DNA of 64,000 nucleotides from G963668655 sp963668655. GTDB lineage: Bacteria; Myxococcota_A; SURF-8. This document shows, piece by piece, positions 24,450 through 33,660 of this stretch. The notes under the pieces were generated by a model. The model ran no database searches. It saw only the letters and a program-made list of their open reading frames with translations, and was not told the origin of the DNA. Each line of letters begins with the position of its first letter. Within the stretch, counting starts at the first letter, position 1. The stretch spans positions 930,001 to 994,000 of the forward strand of contig CAXXPQ010000002.1 in NCBI GenBank assembly GCA_963668655.2, written 5' to 3'. A program made the position numbers and the translations under genes.

Positions 24450-26576
24450 ATGAGTTGGAAACGCTGGCTGACCGCCGCCGATCCCGCCGACCGGAAAACG
24501 CTCGTTCACCTGCGGGAACGGCTGCTGCGCTCGCTTCCACCCGGGTACGGACTGGACGTTCTGTTCGGCGAGACGGCGCGGATTCTGGGCCACGGACTGC
24601 GATGCACCCTGGCCGATCATTCAACCCCCGTGGATGAACGGCGGCTGGCCGACCGTTGCGGCCTGACCATGGACGCGGCGCGAACGGCCCGGGCGATGAT
24701 CGTACCTTATTTGGGCGGCCTGTCGCCCGATTCCCTCGATTTTCAGGCCCTTTCCGCGCGCTCCATGGATTTCGCCGCGCCGCTTCTGGACACGCTGGCC
24801 CCGAAGGCGGAACGTAAATGCACGGGCTTTTTCTGCACGCCCCCGGAACTTTCCCGCGAGATGGCCCGGAGCTTGTTCGTGAAAGACCGCGTGGCCGACA
24901 TACGGCTTCTGGACAACAGCGCCGGAACCGGAACGCTGGCGCTGGCCGCGCTGGATCGTTTGGCTCCGGATGAATCCGGCGGCGGTGTATCGGACTTCAA
25001 GGTTTCGTTTTCAGATGCCTTTTCCTCCTGGCGAGTGGTGGAACAACATCCCTCGCTGGCGGCCATCGCCTCCATTCAGCTTCTCCTCTGGCTGGCGAAA
25101 CATCGGAAAGAATTTGAGGGACGGATCCGACGCTGGCCGGTGAAATCGGGCGATGCGCTGCATCCTCACGCGGACTCCGGCTTCAGCCACGCCGTCGCCA
25201 ATCCCCCCTATCTGGGTGAAAAGACGGGAAAAAAGCGGTTCATCAAAGCCCTGGAGATCCAACCCGCGCTGAAGAAAAGCTACCAGGGAAAGGCGGATTA
25301 CTCCTTCCTTTTCCTGGCCCAGGCCCTGGACGCCCTGCGACCCGGCGGACGTCTGGTGTTTCTTACGCCGGCCTATTGGCCCACCGCCGACGGCGCGGCC
25401 TCTTTACGCGGCTCCATCCACCGCCAGGCCCTGCGATTGTTCGTCCGGGAAACCCACGGCGGCGTGTTTTCCGCCTCCGGGGTGCGGGTTTCCATCGTCG
25501 GGTTGCGGAAACGAGACGCCCCTCTTCCCGAATGTTCCGGAAACGATACGCCCTGGCGACTGGTGGAGGACGATCGCGAACGCGACTGGCTGAACCGCAT
25601 GGAACGAAACGGCCGGCCCCTGGCGAAAACGGGCTTCCGTCTGTTTTCCGGCATTCAAAGCGGCGCGGATCGCGTGACCGCCGCCCATCCGCCTCGCCTG
25701 GGACCGGGGGCAAAGGTCGGCGACGGCATCTTCGTCCTGTCCGAAAGCGAAGTCGCGGATATTCGCCGTACAGCCTCGAAAACGGAACGAAAACGCATCG
25801 TTCCCTTGCTCAAATCCCCGGCCTGCGGGCCGTTTCTCCTGGAAAGCGAAACCCCGTGGCATCTGCTGTACCTGGACGGATCGCTTCCGCCCGAACGGCT
25901 GCCCCGCCTGCTGGCTCACCTGAAGCCGTACCGGGCGCTGCTGGAAGTCCGCCGGGAATGCCGCCAGGGACGCATGCCCTGGTGGCGGCTGCACTGGCCC
26001 CGACAAGAGGTCATCTTTCGCGAACCCTCTATTCTGATCCCGCAACGGGCCGAATATCCGCGCTTCGCCTACGCCGAAAGCGGAGCTTACACCAGCGTGG
26101 ATGTCTATCATCTGCTTTCGGAAAACGGCGAGAAAGACGAACTCCAGGCCGCCCTGGCCTGGCTGCACACGGCGGCGACGGCCTTCTGGCTGGGACATCG
26201 CGGCAAGCGCAAGGGAGAGCTTCTGGAACTCTACCACCGCCCGCTTTCCAACCTGCCCTTTCCCGCCCGGCTGGCCGCCCGGGAAAAAGACTGGCTCCGG
26301 GATCGCGGCGAACGCCTGCGAACGCTCATGGACGGCTTTCGACGTTCGATCGCGGACCATCGCCCCTGGCACCTTGCATGGCGGGACATGATGGAAAATC
26401 CCGAGACGTTACCGGAAGCGGCCCGGAAATGGCGACGACTCTGCGAGGAACTGGACGATCGCGTCCTGGGGTATTACGGTTTCGACGAAAAAGAGCGTCC
26501 GGTTTTACGGGAACATTTCGGACACCGGATCCGATGGGCGCTACAACCGAACGGGAAGAAAGGAACTCCGGGATAG
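24450..26576 (+). CDS. N6-adenine DNA methyltransferase (TaqI/Eco57I-like)
   Basis: 708 residues. Motif X-like GFFCTPPELSREM, motif I LLDNSAGTGTLALAAL (153-168), catalytic NPPY at N251-Y254 followed by LGEKTGKKRF, and motif-like VFLTPAYW. The C-terminal 300 residues match the pattern of a TaqI-like DNA-recognition domain (FRLFSGIQSGADRV, LLKSP, LPHWPRQ-type strands, then RFAYAESGAYTSVDVYHL). It should methylate adenine in a specific DNA sequence. No nuclease motif is recognised in its N-terminal 130 residues and no restriction gene is next to it, so it may be an orphan modification enzyme. It starts 18 nt after gspD, probably in the same transcript. Confidence 0.85.
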   Translation: MSWKRWLTAADPADRKTLVHLRERLLRSLPPGYGLDVLFGETARILGHGLRCTLADHSTPVDERRLADRCGLTMDAARTARAMIVPYLGGLSPDSLDFQALSARSMDFAAPLLDTLAPKAERKCTGFFCTPPELSREMARSLFVKDRVADIRLLDNSAGTGTLALAALDRLAPDESGGGVSDFKVSFSDAFSSWRVVEQHPSLAAIASIQLLLWLAKHRKEFEGRIRRWPVKSGDALHPHADSGFSHAVANPPYLGEKTGKKRFIKALEIQPALKKSYQGKADYSFLFLAQALDALRPGGRLVFLTPAYWPTADGAASLRGSIHRQALRLFVRETHGGVFSASGVRVSIVGLRKRDAPLPECSGNDTPWRLVEDDRERDWLNRMERNGRPLAKTGFRLFSGIQSGADRVTAAHPPRLGPGAKVGDGIFVLSESEVADIRRTASKTERKRIVPLLKSPACGPFLLESETPWHLLYLDGSLPPERLPRLLAHLKPYRALLEVRRECRQGRMPWWRLHWPRQEVIFREPSILIPQRAEYPRFAYAESGAYTSVDVYHLLSENGEKDELQAALAWLHTAATAFWLGHRGKRKGELLELYHRPLSNLPFPARLAAREKDWLRDRGERLRTLMDGFRRSIADHRPWHLAWRDMMENPETLPEAARKWRRLCEELDDRVLGYYGFDEKERPVLREHFGHRIRWALQPNGKKGTPG

Positions 26577-26607
26577 ACAATAGAGCAAGCCGCCGGAGCG
26601 GCCGTCC

Positions 26608-27027
26608 TCAGGAGAGAAATTCCAGGGGGTTGTAACCCTTCATCTGACAGTAGGCTTCCAGTTCCAATCGACAGTTTTCCACCACCACGGCCGTCACCAT
26701 GGCGTCGTCCAGCAACCCCACACCGGTGGTTTCATCGGGAACCAGATCGGAGGGATCCAGGAAATAGCGCAGGGCGAAAACCGCCCGCGCCAGGGTCCAG
26801 AAGGGAATTTCCGGATCGTCGCCCTCATGGAAATCCCGCACCAGTTCGGACAACAGCTTGATCCGCCGGGAAAACAATTCGTCACTCTCCGGAATTTCCC
26901 CGATTTTCATCAGCAAATGCCCCATGGATTCCACCAGCCGTTCCACGTCTTTCCGGCTGATCGCCTGGGCGTACTGATCCACGAAATCGGCCAGTTTCTT
27001 CCGGTCCTCCTTTTCCGTCGCCGCCAT
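26608..27027 (-). CDS. DUF1232 (YkvA-like) protein
   Basis: 139 residues. The conserved core PFWTLARAVFALRYFLDPSDLVPD...GLLDDAMVTA, around residues 80-125, is the DUF1232 signature (Y-x-x-x-P-x-D-x-(I/L)-P, then a second conserved Asp pair). The rest is helical and charged. Function unknown; YkvA family members are small membrane-associated proteins. The ATG at 27027 has GGAGGT before it. Convergent with the methyltransferase gene. Confidence 0.8.
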   Translation of the reverse strand: MAATEKEDRKKLADFVDQYAQAISRKDVERLVESMGHLLMKIGEIPESDELFSRRIKLLSELVRDFHEGDDPEIPFWTLARAVFALRYFLDPSDLVPDETTGVGLLDDAMVTAVVVENCRLELEAYCQMKGYNPLEFLS

Positions 27028-27137
27028 GCATACCTCCGGATTTGTACGAGATCCAAGATACGGGAAATCCGCTCGCGCCCTCATTCACCCGCGCCCGTAA
27101 AGGCATAAAACGGCTTTCCTCGAAGCCCTCCCCTCCA

Positions 27138-28205
27138 TCATCGGTACAAGGGCTGCCCCTCCACGCCCAGATTCACCCGGTATACCGAGGTGCCGAACAG
27201 CGATGTAACGTAGACCGAACAAGGATCGAAGCCTTCCCCCTGGCCAAAAGCCAGGCTGGCCGGCGTCATCAGATCCTCGACAATGGTTTCCTGCTGACCG
27301 TCCGGCGTCACCCGGACGATCTTTCCGCGCACGTTGGCCGCCACGTATAGATTGCCCTCCACGTCCATGGCCACGCCGTCGTTGGCCACGTTTCCCTCCA
27401 GCAGCTCCGCCAGAATGGAGGCCGTCCCGGCCGCGTGTTCCTCCACGGGAATGCTCCAGATGGGATTGCCGCTCTCGAAAGTGCTGGCCACGAACAGAAT
27501 CGAGCCGTCCGTGGAAAACACCATGCCGTTGGGCGAGGAAACCTGGTCGGTCCACAGGGCCGCCTGGCCGTCGTCGCCCACCTCCCAGATCTCCGGCACC
27601 AGATCGTCGCTGACGAGCCAGCTTCCCCAGGGCGTGCGGGTGATGAAATTGGGATTCAGAATCGTCCCGGCGTCCAGCACCGTGGAGATATTTCCCGAGG
27701 CATCCACCCGATAAAGCGCGCCGTCCCGGGTGTCCTTATCGAATTCTTCGCCCAGCGAACAAACCAACAGATCTCCCGCCTGGTCGAAGGCCATGCCGAT
27801 GGCATCCGGAATTGCCGCGAATTCCACGAAGTTTCCTTCCGCGTCCAGGCGCAGGACGCGCTGTTTGTTGCTGACAAACAGTCCGCCCAGGCCGTCGAAG
27901 GCGATGCCTTCCGTCCCGGATGTGATTCCGGTGGCGAATTCCTCCCATTGTCCCACGCCCAGATCCCCGAAGCAAACCGATGGCATGTCCTCCTCGGCCT
28001 CTCCGTCGCCGTCCGCCGCATCGGCGTCGCCATCCTCATCGCCGTCCGGCGTTTCCCCGTCACCGTCCGCAATCTCCCCATCTCCATCGGGCGTATCGCC
28101 GTCCACGGCATCCTCATCCTCCGACGAACAGGCCACCAGCGTCAGCAGAATAGCCGTGACGATCACGATCCAACGGAAACCAAACCCTCTCACATCCCGA
28201 GCCAT
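27138..28205 (-). CDS. SMP-30/gluconolactonase-like propeller lipoprotein with Asp/Gly stalk
   Basis: 355 residues. Lipobox TLVAC gives lipidated Cys26; an acidic DGDxxDGDGE stalk fills about residues 30-70. The remaining 285 residues form a six-bladed propeller of the SMP-30/NHL type: GIAFDGLGGLFVSN, IGMAFDQAGDLLVCS, PNFITRTPWGSWLVSDD, PNGMVFSTDGSILFVAST, VANDGVAMDVEGNLYVAAN and PASLAFGQG. Related enzymes hydrolyse lactones using a metal site; the conserved Glu/Asn/Asp pattern is only partly visible, so it may be a binding protein. AAGGAG precedes the ATG at 28205. Confidence 0.83.
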   Translation of the reverse strand: MARDVRGFGFRWIVIVTAILLTLVACSSEDEDAVDGDTPDGDGEIADGDGETPDGDEDGDADAADGDGEAEEDMPSVCFGDLGVGQWEEFATGITSGTEGIAFDGLGGLFVSNKQRVLRLDAEGNFVEFAAIPDAIGMAFDQAGDLLVCSLGEEFDKDTRDGALYRVDASGNISTVLDAGTILNPNFITRTPWGSWLVSDDLVPEIWEVGDDGQAALWTDQVSSPNGMVFSTDGSILFVASTFESGNPIWSIPVEEHAAGTASILAELLEGNVANDGVAMDVEGNLYVAANVRGKIVRVTPDGQQETIVEDLMTPASLAFGQGEGFDPCSVYVTSLFGTSVYRVNLGVEGQPLYR

Positions 28206-28335
28206 GAGCGCACTCCTTCGAATAAAGATGAACGAAACGAATGGTTCATTAAACCTTAAGCCAAGCCGAAAGGCAAGAAACATGCGAAAAGGCAAGCACC
28301 CGCCATCTTCGGCGGTCTGGCATGGGTTTTTGCAA

Positions 28336-28511
28336 GCGGCACGCCTTTTGCTTCGGCATGCGGGATTGCAAACGTCATTCCGAGCCGTGACGACCGTCCT
28401 CGCAGGGCCGCAAAATTTCGCCGCCGCTCGCTAAATCTCCGCACGCGCTTCGTTTTTCGCTCGGAATGACAGAAAACGCAATCTCCATGCCAATTGCAAA
28501 AGGCGTGCCGC
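28336..28511. repeat. Long imperfect inverted repeat (MITE-like)
   Basis: Arms 28336-28385 and 28459-28511 pair over about 50 bases: a 14-bp outer block (GGCACGCCTTTTGC), a GGCATG block, an ATTGC block and a perfect 12-bp inner block (28374-28385 with 28459-28470). The 73-base core between the arms is GC-rich. Confidence 0.75.
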
Positions 28512-28568
28512 GCCGGTTTTCGAACGGACGAACCCCCGCATGTCCGTTGTGGAAGGACCGCTTTCGCC

Positions 28569-28650
28569 GCGTCTTTCGCCGTTTCGGCGAAAGACGCCCC
28601 CGAACCCGACGGGTTCGGGGGCGCGAGGATTTTTTGGAAAATCCTCGCGC
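28569..28650. repeat. Three abutting perfect hairpins
   Basis: Stem 1: 12 bp, 28569-28580 with 28586-28597. Stem 2: 12 bp, 28596-28607 with 28611-28622, loop GAC. Stem 3: 13 bp, 28621-28633 with 28638-28650, loop TTGG. The stems touch each other with no spacer. There is no run of T immediately after stem 3, so simple termination is unlikely. Confidence 0.85.
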
Positions 28651-28884
28651 GGCGGCGAGACGGCACGGAAGGAAAGCCTTTTCATGTTCTGTTTCGTCCG
28701 CTCGAAAACCTTCGCAAAAACCATGCCAGACCGCACAACCACGCAACCTCCCGAGTGGGAGTACCGTCATTTCCGGAATAATCGGAAAGGCTTCGAGGCT
28801 CCAAGTATGGAAAGAATGCCGTTTTCCATGGCGTTTTGTGGAATGAGACGCTGAAATCTTTCCATTTCGAAAAGGTCCGCTCGA

Positions 28885-29148
28885 ATGAATCGTCAGACCA
28901 GCAGGAGCAAAACCTCTCCGAACCGTTCCACACCCACGCGGCCTTATGTCAACGAACGCCGCTGCCTGGCCTGCGGCGCCTGTCTGGCCGTCTGCCCGGC
29001 CAATCCGTGTGTATTCGAGTTGGAAGAAGCGGCGCTGACGGTTCATCCCGAAGCCTGTACGGGCTGCGGCCGATGCATGCAAGCTTGCCGGCTGGACGCC
29101 GTTTTCGTGGAAATGGCAGACGAAAACGACGAACCGCCTTTCGCGTAG
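28885..29148 (+). CDS. Two-cluster 4Fe-4S ferredoxin-type protein
   Basis: 87 residues. Two CX2CX2CX3C motifs are visible: C27, C30, C33, C37 and C58, C61, C64, C68, each able to bind a [4Fe-4S] cluster, in the usual spacing of small bacterial ferredoxins. The first cysteine set is followed by P and the second is not (C68 then R). Residues 1-20 are a basic, Ser/Thr-rich extension. It should carry electrons in the cytoplasm; no redox partner gene is next to it. The ribosome-binding site is weak (AAGG at a long spacing). Confidence 0.85.
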   Translation: MNRQTSRSKTSPNRSTPTRPYVNERRCLACGACLAVCPANPCVFELEEAALTVHPEACTGCGRCMQACRLDAVFVEMADENDEPPFA

Positions 29149-29188
29149 AAGATTTACCGATAAGTCGATGACTTGACCGGGCGGCCGA

Positions 29189-30394
29189 TTATTTCGGCGT
29201 GGAATCCGCCTTGGAGCTTCCGGAAGCCTTTGGAGCGGCGGGTTCGTTCTTTTTCGGCGTTTGCGGCGCGTCGGTCTTGGAAGAGGCGGACTTCGTATCC
29301 GATTTCTTTTTTCGGGAAGAGGGCGTTTCGGCCGACTTCTTTATTTCACGCGTCGCCGCGCTGGCGTCGTCCGGTTCATGCTGCACGGCGTCCTTGTGCT
29401 TTTCCCGCACCCTGGGAATCGTATCCAGGGCCTCTTCCACCGGCAATTCGCTTTCCTGGGGATTCTTCGGAGGAGGATATTTGCGATCCTCGGGGAACGG
29501 CTCGATCATCTTCGGCTGAACGTCGCGAGCAGGTTCCCTGGAGCTTTTCAGGGACCATTCCGGCAGGCCGTCGCGGTTGGCCTCGTTCACCTTGCGAGCC
29601 CGGGCTTCCATGATCCGTTCCCGCACCACCTCCGCGTTGGGATAGCTGGAAATGGCCTGCTCGTATATCTCCAGGGCCGAATCGATACGGTTCATCTTCA
29701 ACAGGCAATTACCCATTTCGAACAAGGCCAGGCGGGCGTAATAACTTTGCGGGAGATCCTGGGTGATGCGGCGGTAGGTTTTGAACGCCTCTTCCCACTG
29801 CTCACGGATGGCGAAGGATTCGGCGATCAGAAAGAGAATGGAGGCCCGGTCCGGGTGCTCGGGATCCTGGCGAAGAATCTCCTGCCCCTCGGCGGCCACC
29901 TGCTCGAAATCATGCAGCGTCATGTAGGCCTGAAGCAGTTTCAGCGCCAGAGGCCGCACCCGGGGATCTTTCGGCCACTGCTCCAGCAGATCCCGGTGAA
30001 TCTGGATCGCCTTCTGCACTTCACCCAGTTTCTCATGGTGAATGGCCGCCATTCGGATGCGGGCCGGGATCGTTTCCGGACGACGGGGCGCCTGGCTGAT
30101 TACGTCCCGATAGATTTCCAGCGCCCGGCGGTAGCGGCCCAGCCGGTTTTCCAGAATCTCCCCGGCCATCATGAAGGATTCGATCATCACCGGCCGCGAT
30201 TCTTTCGTTCCATCCTCCTGGGCCTCGCTGACGGCCTTCAGAAACTCGGTGCTGGCCCGCTCGTAGTCCGCGTGCTGATAAAACTCCAGACCCCGTCGGT
30301 AGAATTTCTGATAGGAGGGAACGTGAAAGTGACTGTACAGCCCGAAGCCTGCGGCGGCCAAGATCACGATCGAGATCCAGCGCGAAATATCCAT
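29189..30394 (-). CDS. Membrane-anchored TPR protein with Lys/Ser-rich tail
   Basis: 401 residues. A single membrane helix (about 5-22) is followed by at least five tetratricopeptide-like repeats (about 30-260), for example YRRGLEFYQHADYERASTEF and YRRALEIYRDVISQAP. The last 110 residues are low-complexity, rich in Pro, Lys, Ser and Glu. Probably a scaffold on the periplasmic face of the inner membrane; no enzyme motif. It lies 79 nt downstream of gyrA on the same strand. The ATG at 30394 has GGGGAT before it. Confidence 0.8.
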   Translation of the reverse strand: MDISRWISIVILAAAGFGLYSHFHVPSYQKFYRRGLEFYQHADYERASTEFLKAVSEAQEDGTKESRPVMIESFMMAGEILENRLGRYRRALEIYRDVISQAPRRPETIPARIRMAAIHHEKLGEVQKAIQIHRDLLEQWPKDPRVRPLALKLLQAYMTLHDFEQVAAEGQEILRQDPEHPDRASILFLIAESFAIREQWEEAFKTYRRITQDLPQSYYARLALFEMGNCLLKMNRIDSALEIYEQAISSYPNAEVVRERIMEARARKVNEANRDGLPEWSLKSSREPARDVQPKMIEPFPEDRKYPPPKNPQESELPVEEALDTIPRVREKHKDAVQHEPDDASAATREIKKSAETPSSRKKKSDTKSASSKTDAPQTPKKNEPAAPKASGSSKADSTPK

Positions 30395-30473
30395 CCATCC
30401 CCTTTCGAAATCAACGATCCGCGCCCGGCTTCTTCCGGGATCTTACGTCATGGAAACAAGGAAACGACGGTGC

Positions 30474-33083
30474 TCAGGATTCGTCCGGTTCATCCGATTC
30501 ATCCGATTCATCCGGTTCGTTCCCGCTCTTCGATTCCCTCTCCGGAACCAAAAGGTCCAATTGTTTGTTTTCGCTGGGAGAATCGACGATTTCCGTTTCC
30601 GTTCCGTCCGCTCCGCCGCCATCATCGTTTCCGGAATCCCCGTCGGCGCCGTTCTTGTCTTCCCGTTCGGCCAGTTTGGCGATACTCACCACCTTCTCCT
30701 CGCCGCCCACGTTAATGAGGCGCACGCCCTGGGTGTTGCGACCGATCACCTTCAAACCACTCATCTTCATGCGCAGAATCACGCCTTTCAAGGTAATCAG
30801 CATCACCTCGTCCTCGTCGGTGATCTGCTTGACGCCCACCACGTCGCCGTTGCGCTCGGTGGTTTTGATGGTGATGACTCCGCGGCCTCCCCGGCCCTGG
30901 ACCCGGTAATCTTCCGTGCGGCTGCGCTTTCCGTAGCCGTTTTCCGTGACGGTCAGGATGGTGGCGCCCTCCGAAAGCACGTCCAGCGCCACCACGCGGT
31001 CGTCCTCCACCAGGGTGATGCCCCGGATCCCCCGACTGACGCGCCCCATGGAACGTACGACCGATTCCTTGAAACGGATGGCCTTGCCCTTCAGCGTCGT
31101 CAGCAGGATATGCTTTTCCCCGTCGGTCAGACGTACGTCGATGATCTCGTCGTCCTCGTCCAGGTTGATGGCCTTGGTGCCCACGCTGCGGGGGTTGGAA
31201 TAGGCGGTCAGGGCCGTCTTCTTCACCACGCCGTTTTTCGTGGCGAACAGGACGTTGTAGCCTTCTTTGTACTCCCGAATGGGCAGAATGGCGGCCAGCC
31301 CCTCGCCGGGCTCCATCTGGACCAGGTTCACGATGGCCTTGCCCCGGGCGGCCCGACCCGCCTGTGGAATTTCGTGGACCTTCAGCCAATAGACCTTGCC
31401 TTTGTCGGAGAAGATCAGCACGGTGTCGTGGGTGGAGGCGATGAAAAGATCGGTGACGATATCCTCCGCCTTGGTGCCCATACCCATCTTGCCCTTGCCG
31501 CCCCGTCGTTGGGAACGATAAAGGCTGATGGCGTTTCGCTTGATGTAGCCGGAATGGGACACGGTGACCACCATATCCTCTTCCACGATGAGATCCTCCA
31601 CGGACAATTCTCTGGTTTCGTTCAGGATTTCGGTTCGTCGGGGATCCGCGTATTTTTCCCGGATCTCCATCAACTCCTCTGAAATAAGTTTCATCAGCAG
31701 TTCGTCGTCGGACAGGATGGCTTTGAGTCGTTCGATCTCCGCCAGTACGGCCTTCAGTTCCTCTACGATCTTCTCCCGTTCCAGCCCGGTGAGGCGCTGG
31801 AGACGCATGTCCAAGATGGCCTGGGCCTGGCGTTCCGACAGAGAAAAGCGCTCGATCAGCGCTTCCTTGGCCTCCAGCGGGGTCTTGGAACGCCGGATGG
31901 TGGCGACCACCTCGTCGATGTTGTCGAGAGCGATCTTCAGGCCTTCCAAGATGTGCGCGCGTTCCTCGGCCTTGCGAAGTTCGAACAGGCACCGGCGAGT
32001 CACCACGTCGCGGCGATGGTCGATGAAGTGCTTCAGCACCTCTCCGAGAGACAGCACGCGGGGCTGTCCGCCCACCAGAGCCAGCAAAATGATGCCGAAA
32101 CTGGTCTGCATCTGGGTGAGTTTGTACAAATTGTTCAACACCACGCCGGCCACGGCGTCGCGCTTCAGTTCGATGGCGATGCGCATGCCGTCCCGGTCGG
32201 ATTCGTCGCGCAGATCGGATATGCCTTCCAGGCGCTTGTCCTTGACCAGTTGGGCGATGGCCTCGATGAGTTTGGCCTTGTTGACCATGTAGGGAATCTC
32301 GGTGACGATGATGGATTCCCGATCGGTGCGGCGGTTGCGTTCGATCAGCGCGCGGGCGCGCAGGCGGATGATGCCCCGCCCGGTGCGGTAGGCCTGTTCG
32401 ATGCCGTCCCGGCCGTAAATGAAGCCCGCCGTGGGGAAATCCGGGCCGGGGACGATGGAAAGCAGTTCGTCGTCGCCGATTTCCGGGTTTTCGATCATCC
32501 GGATGACGCCGTCGATGATTTCGCCCATGTTATGGGGTGGAATGTTGGTGCTCATGCCCACGGCGATACCGGAAGAGCCGTTGACGAGCAGCGTGGGAAT
32601 CCGGGTGGGCATCACCAACGGTTCCTGTTCGCTGCCGTCGTAGTTGGGCGCGAAGTCCACCGTTTCCTTGTCGATGTCCCGGATGATCTCCCCGGCGATC
32701 TTTTCCAGGCGCACCTCGGTGTACCGCATGGCGGCGGCGGAATCGCCGTCCACGGATCCGAAGTTTCCCTGGCCGTCCACCAGCGGATAACGCAGGGAAA
32801 ACGGCTGGGCCATGCGAACGATGGTGTCGTAGACGGCGGAGTCTCCGTGAGGGTGGTATTTGCCGATCACGTTTCCGACAACACGGGCGCTCTTTTTGTA
32901 GGGCTGGTTCCAATAGTTCTTCATTTCGTGCATGGCGAAGAGCACCCGCCGGTGAACCGGCTTGAGCCCGTCGCGCACGTCGGGAAGCGCTCTGGAGATG
33001 ATGACCGACATGGCGTATTCCATGTAGGAAGTCTTCATCTCCTCTTCGATATTGACGGGAATTTCCTTGGGTTGGAACAGCAT
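30474..33083 (-). CDS. gyrA: DNA gyrase subunit A
   Basis: 869 residues. Catalytic Tyr121 in AAMRYTEVRL; the quinolone-resistance region keeps Ser82 and Asp86 (E. coli Ser83 and Asp87), as in susceptible enzymes. The GyrA box QRRGGKGK is present before the C-terminal DNA-wrapping propeller, so this is gyrase rather than topoisomerase IV. With GyrB it introduces negative supercoils using ATP. The last 45 residues are an acidic tail ending in repeated DES/DEP triplets. GGAG precedes the ATG; a near-consensus promoter lies about 95 bases upstream. gyrB is not in the window. Confidence 0.97.
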   Translation of the reverse strand: MLFQPKEIPVNIEEEMKTSYMEYAMSVIISRALPDVRDGLKPVHRRVLFAMHEMKNYWNQPYKKSARVVGNVIGKYHPHGDSAVYDTIVRMAQPFSLRYPLVDGQGNFGSVDGDSAAAMRYTEVRLEKIAGEIIRDIDKETVDFAPNYDGSEQEPLVMPTRIPTLLVNGSSGIAVGMSTNIPPHNMGEIIDGVIRMIENPEIGDDELLSIVPGPDFPTAGFIYGRDGIEQAYRTGRGIIRLRARALIERNRRTDRESIIVTEIPYMVNKAKLIEAIAQLVKDKRLEGISDLRDESDRDGMRIAIELKRDAVAGVVLNNLYKLTQMQTSFGIILLALVGGQPRVLSLGEVLKHFIDHRRDVVTRRCLFELRKAEERAHILEGLKIALDNIDEVVATIRRSKTPLEAKEALIERFSLSERQAQAILDMRLQRLTGLEREKIVEELKAVLAEIERLKAILSDDELLMKLISEELMEIREKYADPRRTEILNETRELSVEDLIVEEDMVVTVSHSGYIKRNAISLYRSQRRGGKGKMGMGTKAEDIVTDLFIASTHDTVLIFSDKGKVYWLKVHEIPQAGRAARGKAIVNLVQMEPGEGLAAILPIREYKEGYNVLFATKNGVVKKTALTAYSNPRSVGTKAINLDEDDEIIDVRLTDGEKHILLTTLKGKAIRFKESVVRSMGRVSRGIRGITLVEDDRVVALDVLSEGATILTVTENGYGKRSRTEDYRVQGRGGRGVITIKTTERNGDVVGVKQITDEDEVMLITLKGVILRMKMSGLKVIGRNTQGVRLINVGGEEKVVSIAKLAEREDKNGADGDSGNDDGGGADGTETEIVDSPSENKQLDLLVPERESKSGNEPDESDESDEPDES

Positions 33084-33178
33084 TTACAACTCCGTTGCGC
33101 CTCGGTTCGAATCCGATTTTTCCCTGGTGAATAAGGGGCCGAATCGGGGGGTGAAAAGCCCCGACAAAAAATCGATTT

Positions 33179-33207
33179 AGTATAAAATTTCCGGGGGGAA
33201 TTGTCAA
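33179..33207 (-). promoter_or_regulatory. Promoter of gyrA
   Basis: On the minus strand TTGACA (33202-33207), a 17-base spacer and TATACT (33179-33184): a nearly ideal sigma-70 promoter. A short hairpin (6-bp stem, TCGGGG/CCCCGA) lies in the leader at about 33144-33164. Confidence 0.85.
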
Positions 33208-33660
33208 TAAAAATGCGTCGCCAAAACCGTTCTTATCTTATTGTTTTCACTGATATTTTTCCCGTCATCGGAATTTCGTCGGAATCCTCGCCCCGCCCTG
33301 CCGTTTTCACGAAATTCCACCCGTCCCGCGACCCTCTTCGCCGTTCGTCCGGCGCGCCCCGGAAGCTTTCTTCGATTCGAGGAAACAAAAAATCGTCTTG
33401 CTTGTTTTCATCTGTATTATCATGCAGTTGACGGAGTTCATGACATTCCGCGCTCAATCTGTAAAGGAAACGAGACAATGAAGAGAAACGTCGCGAAGCA
33501 TGAATATTTGACACGTAGGCACATTTCCTGTAGCAATATCGGACAGATAGAACGTTTTCTCCCCGGGCGCTCGCCGGATCTTCATTCTGGTACGAGTTTT
33601 GCTGTATACTAAAATGGAGTGAGGGGACCGTGGGAAAGAAAGTCGGACGAGGCAGAGAAC
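33208..33660. promoter_or_regulatory. Intergenic region between gyrA and the Kazal lipoprotein, with plus-strand promoter elements
   Basis: No gene supported. For the plus-strand gene at 33661 a -10 TATACT lies at 33605-33610 with a poor -35; a separate TTGACA at 33508-33513 has no good -10 at 17 bases. A TATACT promoter would start transcription near 33617, which fits the ATG at 33661 and not the GTG at 33619. Confidence 0.45.

Larger units (their letters stand above)
28313..28733. repeat. Outer inverted repeat bounding the palindrome cluster
   Basis: 28313-28333 and 28714-28733 are reverse complements except for one base gap. Another inverted pair, 28515-28532 with 28693-28710 (17 of 18), flanks the three hairpins. 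Confidence 0.65.
28206..28884. other. Non-coding region filled with inverted repeats
   Basis: 679 bases with no supported gene. All open frames here overlap each other and have no ribosome-binding sites. The stretch is dominated by the inverted repeats listed separately and looks like a repetitive intergenic element rather than a decayed gene. Confidence 0.7.

Noticed and set aside
24450..26576. Type IIG restriction-modification enzyme
   Set aside because: The N-terminal 130 residues contain no recognised PD-ExK nuclease motif and the length fits a methyltransferase plus recognition domain only; not excluded completely.
28256..28860. Several overlapping open frames of 80-235 codons
   Set aside because: They fall in the palindrome cluster on both strands, lack ribosome-binding sites and mirror each other as expected from inverted repeats.
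30474..33083. Assignment as ParC rather than GyrA
   Set aside because: A GyrA box (QRRGGKG) is present before the C-terminal propeller, which is diagnostic for gyrase.
33619..33660. Upstream GTG start of the Kazal lipoprotein
   Set aside because: The -10 TATACT at 33605-33610 would begin transcription at or after this codon; the ATG at 33661 gives a proper signal peptide.
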